64,000 bases of DNA from Sva-07 sp963829585 (GCA_963829585.1 CAWHJD010000028.1:124001-188000); one strand, 5' to 3'. Shown: positions 38,554-47,256, numbered from the stretch's first letter. The notes: generated from the sequence alone by a model not told the origin. Made by a program: numbers and translations.

Positions 38554-39710
38554 CGTCGAGGCATCGACCAGACATTCGTTCTCCACGCGGGCCATCCACG
38601 CCGGTCAGGACCCCGACCCCACCACGGGGGCGGTGGTCACACCGATCACGTTGTCGACCACGTTCGCCCAGGAGGGCGTCGGCCGACACAAGGGGTTCGA
38701 GTACTCCCGCTCCGGCAATCCCACCCGCTCCGCACTCGAAACACAGGTCGCGTCCCTCGAAGAGGCCCGGCACGGTCTGGCCTTCGCCAGCGGGCTGTCG
38801 GCCGAGGACAACATCCTGCGCCTGTTGCGGCCCGGCCAACGGACGCTGCTCGGCAACGACGCCTACGGCGGCACGTTCCGTCTCATCTCGAAGGTGTGGA
38901 GCCCGCTCGGGTTCCCGTGGACGGCCGTCGATCTCACCGATCTCGACGCGCTGCGCGCCGAGTGGCCGGACGACGTCGGTCTCGTGTGGCTCGAGACGCC
39001 CACGAACCCGCTGCTGACCTGCTTCGACATCGAGGCGATCGCCGACATTGCCCACAACCGTGGAGCGATCGTGGTCGTCGACAACACCTTCGCCACGCCG
39101 TACCTCCAGCAGCCGTTGACGCTCGGGGCCGACATCGTGGTGCACTCGGCCACCAAGTACCTCGGCGGCCACAGCGACGTGGTCGGTGGTTTCGTCGCGG
39201 TGAACGACGACGAACTGGGCGAACGCCTGCGGTTCACGCAGAACGCCGCCGGTGCCGTGCCCTCCCCCTTCGACTGCTACCTCGTCCTGCGTGGGGTCAA
39301 GACCCTCGCGCTGCGCATGGACCGTCACTGCGAGAACGCTCGTGCGGTCGTCGACCTGCTCGTCGGCCACCCGGCGGTCGACCGGGTGCTGTACCCACAA
39401 CTGCCGGATCATCCCGGTCACGCAGCGGCGGCCCGAGCAGATGCGCGACTTCGGTGGCATGGTTTCGTTCACCGTCGCAGCAGGTATGGATGCGGCCATG
39501 ACCGTTGCCGCCTCCACCGAGATCTTCACGCTGGGCGAGTCACTCGGCGCCGTCGAGAGCCTCATCGAGCACCCCGGCGCGATGACGCACGCGTCGGCGG
39601 CCGGATCGCCGCTGGAGGTGCCCGACAATCTCGTGCGTCTCTCGGTCGGCATCGAGGATGCAAGTGATCTCGTGGCCGACCTCCAACAGGCGCTCGACCG
39701 TCTGGGATGA
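38546..39710 (+). CDS. Cystathionine gamma-lyase/synthase family PLP enzyme, one frameshift
   Basis: About 387 residues of the Cys/Met-metabolism PLP family. Motifs include YSRSGNPTRSALE, WLETPTNPLL, VVVDNTFATPYLQQPL and the Schiff-base lysine in HSATKYLGGHSDVVGG. The frame shifts near 39424 inside a run of GCGGCGG: the expected DHPGHAAARR segment is followed in another frame by PEQMRDFGGMVSF and a normal end DNLVRLSVGIEDASDLVADL. The GTG at 38546 overlaps the end of cbs. Pairing with cbs favours a gamma-lyase (cysteine-forming) role, though gamma-synthase cannot be excluded. Confidence 0.88.
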
Positions 39711-39714
39711 CCAG

Positions 39715-41127
39715 GTGAACGCCGCGCCGACGCGTCGACCGATCGTCATCGCCGCCAACCGGCTTCCGGTGATGCGCACCGACGAGGGTTGGGCCCCGAG
39801 CCCGGGGGGTCTCGTGCGTGCTCTGCTCCCCATGTTGCGAGACACCGGTGGTACCTGGGTGGGCTGGACCGGTGACCCCGACGACACGGCCGAACCCTTC
39901 AGCCTCGAAGGCGTCGACCTCCATCCGGTGCCCGTCAGCGCCGAGGAGATCGAGCTCTACTACGAGGGGTTCTCCAACGATGCGCTCTGGCCGCTCTACC
40001 ACGACGCCTTGCGCGAGTCGACGTACGCGAGCGAACAGTGGGATGCCTACGTCGCCGTCAACGAACGTTTCGCAGCCACGCTCGCCAAGATCACGCCGCC
40101 CGGCGCGATGGTCTGGGTCCACGACTATCACCTCCAGCTCGTCCCCAAGCTGTTGCGCGAGCTGCGCAACGACGTCACCATCGGCTTCTTCCTCCACATC
40201 CCGTTCCCGCCGTACGAGCTGTACTCCCGGCTGCCGTGGCGAACCGAGATCATCGAGGGTCTCCTCGGCTGCGACCTGATCGGCTTCCAGCGCCCGATGG
40301 GGGTGACGAACTTCATCACCGCCGCACAGCAACTCCTGCATGTCGATGCCCATGACGGCGTCATCGAGAACCCCGACCACCGCACGCACATCGGCACGTT
40401 CCCGATCTCGATCGACGTCGACGACGTCGAGGCCGTGGCGGCGGGCCGCTCAACTCGGCAACGGATGAGTCAGATCCGCGCCCGGTTGGGTGACCCCGAG
40501 GTGATCCTGCTCGGCGTCGATCGGCTCGACTACACCAAGGGCATCGGGCTGCGCCTCAAGGCATTCGCCGCCCTGCTCGAGTCGGGTGAACTCGATCCCG
40601 AGCGACACGTCATGGTCCAGGTGGCCACGCCGACGCGTGAATCCGTCGAGCACTACCAGGACGAGCGCCACCAGATCGAACGTCTCGTCGGTGAGATCAA
40701 CGGCCGGTACAGCCGGATCGGTCTGCCGGCGATCCACTACCTGTACCAGTCGCTCCCGTTCGACGAGCTCATCGCGCTCTATCGAGCCGGTGACGTCATG
40801 CTCGTCACCCCGTTCCGTGACGGCATGAACCTGGTGGCGAAGGAGTACGCGGCAGCCCACATCGACGGCGACGGCGTGCTCGTGCTGTCGGAGTTCGCCG
40901 GTGCCGCCGACGAACTGACCGATGCCGTACTCGTCAATCCGCACGACGACGAGGCCCTGCAACGGGCGATCATGACGGCCGTCGAGATGCATCGCCACGA
41001 ACGTCGTGAGCGGATGGCCGGCCTCCGCAATCAGATCCGCAAGAGCGACGTCCAGGGTTGGGCCGACAGGTTCCTCGGCGTGATGATCGAAGCGGCCGAC
41101 ACCCGAGACGCCGCGGCCGGCCGATGA
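39715..41127 (+). CDS. otsA: Alpha,alpha-trehalose-phosphate synthase (UDP-forming)
   Basis: A 470-residue GT20 glycosyltransferase that joins UDP-glucose and glucose 6-phosphate to trehalose 6-phosphate. Family features are the N-terminal IVIAANRLPV (followed by GGLV), VWVHDYHLQLVP, GFFLHIPFPPYEL, GVDRLDYTKGI and the TPFRDGMNLVAKEY nucleotide-sugar site. The GTG at 39715 lies four bases after the preceding stop, and otsB starts three bases after its own stop, so the genes form one operon with cbs and the lyase upstream. Confidence 0.95.
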   Translation: MNAAPTRRPIVIAANRLPVMRTDEGWAPSPGGLVRALLPMLRDTGGTWVGWTGDPDDTAEPFSLEGVDLHPVPVSAEEIELYYEGFSNDALWPLYHDALRESTYASEQWDAYVAVNERFAATLAKITPPGAMVWVHDYHLQLVPKLLRELRNDVTIGFFLHIPFPPYELYSRLPWRTEIIEGLLGCDLIGFQRPMGVTNFITAAQQLLHVDAHDGVIENPDHRTHIGTFPISIDVDDVEAVAAGRSTRQRMSQIRARLGDPEVILLGVDRLDYTKGIGLRLKAFAALLESGELDPERHVMVQVATPTRESVEHYQDERHQIERLVGEINGRYSRIGLPAIHYLYQSLPFDELIALYRAGDVMLVTPFRDGMNLVAKEYAAAHIDGDGVLVLSEFAGAADELTDAVLVNPHDDEALQRAIMTAVEMHRHERRERMAGLRNQIRKSDVQGWADRFLGVMIEAADTRDAAAGR

Positions 41128-41130
41128 GAC

Positions 41131-41877
41131 GTGACCAGCTACGACCACCCCGCTGAGCTCGCCGAACTCGTGTCGTCGTCACCGCGACCGTTGTTGATCG
41201 GGCTCGACGTGGACGGCGTCCTCGCGCCACTCGTCGACCACGCCCGCGACGCCGTCCTGCTCGACGGAACCGGCGATGCCATCAGCGCGGTGGCCGGGCT
41301 CGACGACGTGCACGTCGCAGTGGTCTCCGGCCGATCGCTCGATGGCCTCGCGCAGTTCGGTTTCGGTCCCGACGTCCACGTCATCGGCAGCCACGGCATG
41401 GAGACCCGCGATCGACCGATGCAGGAGTTGACCGACGTCGAGCGGACTCGCCTCGCCTCGCTCGACGACCTGACCGTTGCGGCGGCCGAGCATGCGGGTG
41501 CCGGTGCGTGGATCGAGCGCAAACCGGCAAGCGTTGTGTTGCACGTCCGACAGGCGGACCGCACCCTCGGGCGCGAGGCTTTGGACCAGCTTCGTTCCGA
41601 TGCCGATCGCGTCAGCGGCGCTGCGACGAAGGCCGGCAGCAACGTGCTCGAACTGTTCGCCCGGCACGCCGACAAGGGCGCCGCGCTCGTGGAGTGCGGC
41701 TCGCAGCTCGGCGCCCGAACCACGGTGTTCGTCGGCGACGACGTCACCGACGAGGATGCCTTCGCCCGCCTCGGCCCCGGCGGCATCGCCATCAAGGTCG
41801 GCGACGCCGACACCATCGCGAGCCACCGCCTCCGCGACCCCCACGCCGTGCTCGCCTGGCTCCGCGCCCTCACCTGA
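41131..41877 (+). CDS. otsB: Trehalose-phosphatase
   Basis: A 248-residue HAD phosphatase that dephosphorylates trehalose 6-phosphate. The nucleophile motif is LDVDGVLAPLV (DxDGxxxP), followed by VVSGRSLDGL, the substrate-loop GSHGMETRD, the lysine HADKGAAL and the last HAD motif GDDVTDEDAF. The GTG start is three bases after otsA. It completes a two-enzyme trehalose pathway used for osmotic and desiccation tolerance or cell-envelope glycolipids. Confidence 0.94.
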   Translation: MTSYDHPAELAELVSSSPRPLLIGLDVDGVLAPLVDHARDAVLLDGTGDAISAVAGLDDVHVAVVSGRSLDGLAQFGFGPDVHVIGSHGMETRDRPMQELTDVERTRLASLDDLTVAAAEHAGAGAWIERKPASVVLHVRQADRTLGREALDQLRSDADRVSGAATKAGSNVLELFARHADKGAALVECGSQLGARTTVFVGDDVTDEDAFARLGPGGIAIKVGDADTIASHRLRDPHAVLAWLRALT

Positions 41878-41890
41878 CCCACACCCACCC

Positions 41891-41940
41891 GTTTGTGTTG
41901 CACTTCGGTTGGGGCGTCCCAACAGGACTGCAACACAAAC
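41891..41940. repeat. 50-bp palindromic intergenic element, copy 4
   Basis: Ends are perfect 12-base inverted repeats, GTTTGTGTTGCA and TGCAACACAAAC, with a perfect central TTGGG-GCGT-CCCAA. Nearly every position pairs across the centre (about 21 of 23 pairs counting G-U), so it folds as one long hairpin with a four-base loop. It lies between the convergent otsB and rnhB genes and could act as a terminator there. Both half-arms are of the TTGCA type, with C-to-T and G-to-A changes that keep pairing. Confidence 0.88.
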
Positions 41941-42002
41941 CGGATTGTTGGGCGCTGGGTGATGGTCTGGTGGTGATGGTGGTGATGGTGTGTGGGTGGC
42001 GC

Positions 42003-42704
42003 TCAGAAGAGCGAGGACTGACCGGCCGGAGGGGTGCGGCGGATCGCGGTCCACGGGACGTAGTGGTCCATGAACACCCAGGTACGGCGGTGGATCGCGG
42101 ACGGTCCGTAGCCGAGCAGCGCCGCCTTGTGCACCGGGCACGGATAGCCCTTGTTCGTGTCGAACGACCAGTTCGGATAACTCTCGGCATGGGCGCGCAT
42201 CTGGCGATCGCGGACCACCTTGGCGAGGATGCTGGCGGTCGCCACGCTCAGACACCGAAGATCGGCCTTCACCGCGAGTTCCACATGGGGAACCGACGGC
42301 GAGACGAAGTCCCATGAACCGTCGGTCACGGCCACGTCAGGCTCGACACCGAGCCCTTCGACGGCCCGACGCGCTGCGAGTTTCTGGGCCGCCGACATGC
42401 CGAGGTGGTCACACTCCTCCTGACTCACCGAACCGACCGACCACGCCACGCACCACTCGCTCAACCGGTCGAAGAGCGCCTCGCGCTCACGTTCCGTCAG
42501 CAACTTGGAGTCACGAACGCCGTTGACCCGCGTGTCACGCGGCAGGATGGCCGCTCCGACGGACAGCGGTCCGGCCCATGCGCCGCGCCCGACCTCGTCG
42601 ATGCCGACGACCACGTCGTGGCCGCGCTCCCACATCTCCTTCTCGATGGCGCGCGTCGGCGCCCGCTTCTTCGACTGCTTCGGGAACGTGCCTGTTCGAC
42701 TCAA
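42003..42704 (-). CDS. rnhB: Ribonuclease HII
   Basis: A 233-residue enzyme that cleaves RNA in RNA-DNA hybrids and at single embedded ribonucleotides. Motifs are GIDEVGRGAWAGPLSVGA (catalytic Asp-Glu), RDSKLLTE, AVTDGSWDF, the segment KADLRCLSVATASILAKV, and GYGPSAIHRRTW. The proposed start is a TTG at 42704 with GGAG upstream; the first ATG in frame would remove residues before the conserved core. It follows the 42714 gene by nine bases, in an operon with gpsA. Confidence 0.92.
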   Translation of the reverse strand: MSRTGTFPKQSKKRAPTRAIEKEMWERGHDVVVGIDEVGRGAWAGPLSVGAAILPRDTRVNGVRDSKLLTEREREALFDRLSEWCVAWSVGSVSQEECDHLGMSAAQKLAARRAVEGLGVEPDVAVTDGSWDFVSPSVPHVELAVKADLRCLSVATASILAKVVRDRQMRAHAESYPNWSFDTNKGYPCPVHKAALLGYGPSAIHRRTWVFMDHYVPWTAIRRTPPAGQSSLF

Positions 42705-42713
42705 GACGCTCCG

Positions 42714-44027
42714 TCAGTCATCGCCGCCGGCCGCAACACCGCGTCCATCTTGGTTGCCATTGTCGCCGAGGTCGATGCTGACACCGATCCGGGTGGGTTG
42801 TGGCGGTGCCGCCCACAGCGCCTCGCCGGACGCCTCACTGGTCGACCAGTCGGGATCGATGCCGGGAGCCGTGAGGTGCTGGAGCTCGCCCTGCTGCTCC
42901 CACAGGACCGCCGGACGTTCCCCGTGCCACCGCACCGCGAACGACACGGTCGAGCGGGGCCCCGTCGGGATGCGGTGCACCTCGAAGTTGGCGCCGAGCC
43001 AACGTCGGGGAATCCCGGCCGACAGCAACCGACCGTCATCGGCGATGCGCTGCTCGATCTGTGCCACGAACCGCCCGACCGATGCGCCACGACGCACGTC
43101 GGAGAACGACGCAGGACGAGCGGCTGCATGGGCGACAACCCGTCCGTCACGGATCCGGCGAGCGCGAAGACCGGCGAGGTCGCCGGTGGCGCGAAGGTCA
43201 CCGGCCGCCAGTGCCAATCGTTCGCAGGCCGCCAGCGCGGTGTCGGCCTCGGGATCGCCCGAACGGGCGATCGCTGCGATCGGTTCGACGATCTCGGGCA
43301 TCCAGGCGTCGGCATCGTCGCCGAGCCGGACGAGTTCGGCGACGTCGAGCAGGAATCCGATCGGATCACCCGGACCGACCGGGCCGTGCAGCAGCAGATC
43401 GCAGCGAGCTGCGGTCAACGCATCCGCGAGTCCGGCGTCGGGCAGCACCACCCGGCTGGCGTGATGGACCACGGTCAGCCAGCCACGCACGACAGCCATC
43501 GCGGGGACGAGCGTCGGCAGGGCCCAGGTACCGATACGCGACGGATCGTGCGGGACGGCCACACGGATCGACGATCGATGCCCGACGGGCAGCACGATCG
43601 ACCCCGGCGGGAGCTCGAGACCCTTGATCGGCACGGTGGACGGTGGCCGCTCGGTCAGGACCCGCGGCCCTGCGAACGCCACGGCGAACGGCAACGGCGA
43701 CTCGTTCTCGACCTCGATCACGGTGAGTCCGCCGAGGTCGGGAATCGACCACACCCGCTGCACCGCGTCGCCGTCGGGGATCCGGAGGCGGGTCTCGATC
43801 ACGGCGGTGCCCTCGATGCGCCGCTGGCGGACGGCGGGTTCGACTGCAGGCACGTGCCAACGGTCTTCGGCGGCGATGTACCACGACACCGTTGCATCGG
43901 GCCCGTGACGGGCGCCGAGCGACGTGACGTCGCCCCACGGAGTGACGACCGAACGACAGGGGGCGCCCGTCACTCCGACCATCGTCTCCGGCGCAACCGT
44001 GGCTGCGCCGTGCTCGACCGCGCTCAC
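42714..44027 (-). CDS. Large hypothetical protein in the gpsA-rnhB operon
   Basis: A 437-residue protein of unknown function. The GTG at 44027 overlaps the gpsA stop (GTGA), so translation is coupled. The N-terminal half looks like a beta-rich domain (IEGTAVIETRLRIPDGDAVQRVW, then LTVIEVENESPLPFAVAFAG), reminiscent of the N-terminal sandwich of glycogen-debranching-type enzymes, but no catalytic motif is seen. The C-terminal half is helical. No signal peptide or membrane helix. Possible link to carbohydrate metabolism is speculation. An apparent longer reading frame to 44987 is only the antisense-free extension through gpsA and is not used. Confidence 0.7.
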   Translation of the reverse strand: MSAVEHGAATVAPETMVGVTGAPCRSVVTPWGDVTSLGARHGPDATVSWYIAAEDRWHVPAVEPAVRQRRIEGTAVIETRLRIPDGDAVQRVWSIPDLGGLTVIEVENESPLPFAVAFAGPRVLTERPPSTVPIKGLELPPGSIVLPVGHRSSIRVAVPHDPSRIGTWALPTLVPAMAVVRGWLTVVHHASRVVLPDAGLADALTAARCDLLLHGPVGPGDPIGFLLDVAELVRLGDDADAWMPEIVEPIAAIARSGDPEADTALAACERLALAAGDLRATGDLAGLRARRIRDGRVVAHAAARPASFSDVRRGASVGRFVAQIEQRIADDGRLLSAGIPRRWLGANFEVHRIPTGPRSTVSFAVRWHGERPAVLWEQQGELQHLTAPGIDPDWSTSEASGEALWAAPPQPTRIGVSIDLGDNGNQDGRGVAAGGDD

Positions 44028-45031
44028 GCCTCGAATTCGCCCTTGCGGGTGCGCTGCATCAACGCGGCAAGCGCATCGGGAGCCGGGCGGCCCTCGTGGC
44101 AGACGGCGACGACCTGTTCGGTGATCGGCATCTCGACACCGTATCGGCGGGCGAGGTCGAGCACGCTGGGCGACGACTTGACACCCTCGGCGACCATGTT
44201 GGTGCCGGCGAGAATCTCCTCGATCGACTTGCCGGCACCCAACTGCAGGCCGACGCTGTTGTTGCGGCTCTGCTTCGAGGAACACGTGGCGATCAGGTCT
44301 CCCATCCCGGCGAGGCCGGCGAACGTGGCCGACTGGCCACCCATCGCGACGCCGAGCCGGGTCATCTCGGCGAGGCCCCTGGTGATCAGGGTGGCGCGCG
44401 TGTTGTCGCCGAACCCCATCCCCTCGGCCATGCCCGCAGCGATCGCGATGACATTCTTGACCACCCCGGCCACCTCGCAGCCGATCACGTCGCTGTTGGT
44501 GTAGACGCGCAGGCTCGGCCGACTGAAGATGCGCTGGAGTTCGCGGGCGATCGTGTCGTCGTTGATCGCCACCACGCTCGCCGCCGGTTGGCCCGACAGG
44601 ATCTCCTTGGCGAGGTTCGGCCCGGTCAGTACGGCCACGGGGTGGCCGGGCATCGCGTCGGTGGTGACCTCGCTCATGCGTTTGAGCGTGGTGCGTTCGA
44701 GGCCCTTGGCCAACGACACCACGGGCACCCAGGGCCGGATCGAGGCGGCGGCTTCCACGGCGACGTCGCGGTAGCCGTGCGAGGGTACGGCCATCACGAC
44801 GACGTCGGCGTGAGCGACCGCGTCGGCGAGCGAATCGGTGGCCCGCAGTTCGTCGGGCAGCACGAATGCGGGCAGGTATTCGAGATTCTCCTTGGCATCG
44901 TTGATCTGATCGGCGAGTTCCGAGCGGCGCGCCCACAACACCGTCGGCGTGTTCTCCGCGGCCAGCGCCGCGACCGTGGTCCCCCACGAACCGGCACCGA
45001 TCACCGCCACGTTGATCTCGGTGGCACTCAC
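44024..45031 (-). CDS. gpsA: Glycerol-3-phosphate dehydrogenase [NAD(P)+]
   Basis: A 335-residue enzyme that reduces dihydroxyacetone phosphate to glycerol 3-phosphate for phospholipid synthesis. It has the Rossmann motif VAVIGAGSWGTTVA, then VSLAKGLE, LTGPNLAKEI, the catalytic lysine in GVVKNVIAIAAGM, and LAGMGDLIATC with SRNNSVG. The GTG at 45031 gives the standard N terminus. It is the first gene of an operon with the 42714 gene and rnhB. Confidence 0.93.
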   Translation of the reverse strand: MSATEINVAVIGAGSWGTTVAALAAENTPTVLWARRSELADQINDAKENLEYLPAFVLPDELRATDSLADAVAHADVVVMAVPSHGYRDVAVEAAASIRPWVPVVSLAKGLERTTLKRMSEVTTDAMPGHPVAVLTGPNLAKEILSGQPAASVVAINDDTIARELQRIFSRPSLRVYTNSDVIGCEVAGVVKNVIAIAAGMAEGMGFGDNTRATLITRGLAEMTRLGVAMGGQSATFAGLAGMGDLIATCSSKQSRNNSVGLQLGAGKSIEEILAGTNMVAEGVKSSPSVLDLARRYGVEMPITEQVVAVCHEGRPAPDALAALMQRTRKGEFEA

Positions 45032-45045
45032 GTCGAACGCTTCAC

Positions 45046-45075
45046 CATCTCGCCGGTCATCATCTCGCCGGTCAT
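45046..45075. repeat. 15-bp tandem repeat upstream of gpsA
   Basis: The unit CATCTCGCCGGTCAT occurs twice in direct succession, followed by a diverged partial third copy. It lies 15 bases upstream of the gpsA start, within the divergent gpsA-cofC promoter region. Confidence 0.65.
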
Positions 45076-45205
45076 CATCTCGTCCCGTCCTCGACCCTGG
45101 GCCCGTCCTCGACCACTCTGTCACCACTCGGCCACCATAGTTCGGCGCCATCCGACGGGCCTACGGCAGCCGAGTCGCAGCGGCGCTCTCGTACAGTGGG
45201 CCACC

Positions 45206-45817
45206 GTGCGTCTCGCCGTGTTGGTTCCGGTCAAACGATTCACGGCCGCGAAGGGCCGCCTCACCGGTGTCCTCACCGATGCCGATCGAGCCGCGCTCGC
45301 ACGCTGGATGGCGTCTCGCGTGGTCGACGTGGTGGCCGAGGTGCCCACCTTCGTGGCATGCGACGACGAGGACGTCGCCGAATGGGCTCGTCAGCGCGGT
45401 GCGCAGGTCATCTGGGGTGCCGGACTCGGATTGAACGGCGCAGTGGACGATGGCGTCGAACGGATCATCGCCGACGGCTTCGACCACCTCCTGATCATCC
45501 ACGCCGACCTCGCCCGGCCCGCCGGGCTCCTCGACGTGGCCCGTCCCGGCCGCATCACGCTCGTTCCGGACCGCCGCCACGACGGCACGAACGTGATGTC
45601 GTTCCCGGCGCGGACACCGCTCCGCGCGTCCTACGGCGGCGACTCGTTCGCACGCCATCTCGAGCAGGCACTCGCCTTCGACGGGGTGGAACTCGAAGTG
45701 CGCTCCGACACCGATCTGTCCCTCGATCTCGACACCCGTCGTGATCTCGCACATCCACTGATCCGAGAGGTCCTCCCAGAATGGCTGCCAACGAACCCGG
45801 CCAACCCGCACCGATGA
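45206..45817 (+). CDS. cofC: 2-phospho-L-lactate/phosphoenolpyruvate guanylyltransferase (F420 biosynthesis)
   Basis: A 203-residue nucleotidyltransferase matching CofC/FbiD: VRLAVLVPVKRFTAAKGRL at the N terminus, IIHADLARPAG (metal-binding Asp), and GTNVMSFPARTPLRASYGGDSFARHL near the middle, with a late LDLDTRRDLA. It activates phosphoenolpyruvate (in actinobacteria) or 2-phospholactate with GTP as the first committed step to coenzyme F420. Its presence fits the two LLM oxidoreductases in the window. The GTG at 45206 is chosen. The end overlaps the PIG-L gene. Confidence 0.88.
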   Translation: MRLAVLVPVKRFTAAKGRLTGVLTDADRAALARWMASRVVDVVAEVPTFVACDDEDVAEWARQRGAQVIWGAGLGLNGAVDDGVERIIADGFDHLLIIHADLARPAGLLDVARPGRITLVPDRRHDGTNVMSFPARTPLRASYGGDSFARHLEQALAFDGVELEVRSDTDLSLDLDTRRDLAHPLIREVLPEWLPTNPANPHR

Positions 45818-46563
45818 TGCCGGTCGGCCCGACGCTGCATACCACCACCGACCTCGACACGCCCTCGTCGGCGCTGGCGATCGGCGCCCACCCCGACGAC
45901 GTGGAATTCGGCTGCGGCGGTCTGCTGGCGAAGTGGGCTGCGGACGGATGCATCGTGCACCACCTCGTCTGCACCGACGGCTCGAAGGGCACCTGGGATC
46001 CGGACGCCGACGGGATCGCCCTGGCCGAGCGTCGCCAGGACGAGCAACGAGAGGCAGCCCGGCGGCTGGCCGGCGACCGTGCCGGCGAGGTCCGATTCCT
46101 CGGCCGAGTCGACGGCGAACTCGAGAGCGACCTGGCGACGCGCGGCGAGGTCGCCAGGGTGATCCGTGAGCTGCAGCCACAGGTGGTGCTCGGCCATGAC
46201 CCGTGGAAGCGATATCGGCTCCATCCCGATCATCGCCATGCCGGGCTCCTGGCATGCGACGCGATCGTCGCCGCCCGTGACCCCCACTTCTTCAAGGACC
46301 ACGGCATCGCGCATCATCGGCCCGATGCACTGCTGCTGTGGGAGGCCGATCAGCCCGACCACGCCGAGGACGTCACGGCGTTCGTCGATGTGAAGCTGTG
46401 GGCGCTCGCAGCGCACGTGAGCCAGTTCGAATCGACGATGAAGGCCTCGGACGACGACCAGTTGGCAGCGTTCGAACAACGTGTTCGCAATCGACTCGGT
46501 GACCTCGGACGTCCGTTCGACATGGATGCCGCCGAGGTGTTCAAGCTCATCGCCGATCTCTGA
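45781..46563 (+). CDS. PIG-L family deacetylase
   Basis: A PIG-L/LmbE-fold zinc deacetylase of 250-260 residues. The metal motif is AIGAHPDDVEFGCGG, with CTDGSKGTWDP and a second site RLHPDHRHAG. It differs from the Mca at 10285 and is closer to the generic GlcNAc-type PIG-L enzymes; the substrate is unknown. Two starts are possible: ATG 45781, with GAGAGG ten bases upstream and a 37-base overlap with cofC; or ATG 45814, which makes the classic ATGA overlap with the cofC stop. Either way it is translationally linked to cofC. Confidence 0.82.
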   Translation: MAANEPGQPAPMMPVGPTLHTTTDLDTPSSALAIGAHPDDVEFGCGGLLAKWAADGCIVHHLVCTDGSKGTWDPDADGIALAERRQDEQREAARRLAGDRAGEVRFLGRVDGELESDLATRGEVARVIRELQPQVVLGHDPWKRYRLHPDHRHAGLLACDAIVAARDPHFFKDHGIAHHRPDALLLWEADQPDHAEDVTAFVDVKLWALAAHVSQFESTMKASDDDQLAAFEQRVRNRLGDLGRPFDMDAAEVFKLIADL

Positions 46564-46576
46564 CCACGGACGCGAA

Positions 46577-46600
46577 ACGGGGGGCCCGTGGGCCCCCCGT
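46577..46600. terminator. Strong convergent hairpin terminator
   Basis: ACGGGGGGCCC and GGGCCCCCCGT are perfect complements with almost no loop (four bases once the tip opens). It lies between the convergent PIG-L and KKAPA-repeat genes and can stop transcription from both. Confidence 0.75.
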
Positions 46601-46619
46601 CAAGAATTCGACACCTCGT

Positions 46620-46970
<351 letters not shown>

Positions 46971-46974
46971 CAGG

Positions 46975-47256
46975 TCACTTCCCGTTGAGGGCGGACTTGA
47001 GCGTCGAGCTGGCGGTGAACTTCATCGCCGTCGACGCCTTGATCTGAACCGGTGCACCGGTCTGCGGGTTGCGGCCGGTACGGGCGCTGCGCTGAGTGGT
47101 GCTGAACGAGCCGAAGCCCGGCCATGCCACCTTCTCACCCGACTTGGTCGAGGCGACGACGTGATCGAAGAACGCGCCGAGCGTGCGCTCCGCATCGGCC
47201 TTCGACACACCTGCGGCGTCGGCCACTGCGTCAATCAGTTCTGCTTTGGTTGCCAT
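46975..47256 (-). CDS. HU family DNA-binding protein
   Basis: A 93-residue HU/IHF-fold nucleoid protein: MATKAELIDAVADAAGVSKADAE forms the dimer helices, GFGSFSTTQRSARTGRNPQTG contains the arm with the conserved R-x-x-R-x-G-R-N-P motif, and the end is TAMKFTASSTLKSALNGK. It bends DNA and organises the chromosome. AAAGAGGACTC just before the ATG is a strong ribosome-binding site. The length is that of plain HU, without the C-terminal tail; the tail-like protein is encoded next. Confidence 0.93.
   Translation of the reverse strand: MATKAELIDAVADAAGVSKADAERTLGAFFDHVVASTKSGEKVAWPGFGSFSTTQRSARTGRNPQTGAPVQIKASTAMKFTASSTLKSALNGK

Noticed and set aside
8539..41940. CRISPR-like interpretation of the 50-bp repeats
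   Set aside because: Copies are 5-19 kb apart, vary in sequence, and no cas genes or regular spacers are present.
44096..45205. N-terminal extension of CofC by about 370 residues
   Set aside because: The extension is antisense to gpsA; the family starts at VRLAVLVPVK.
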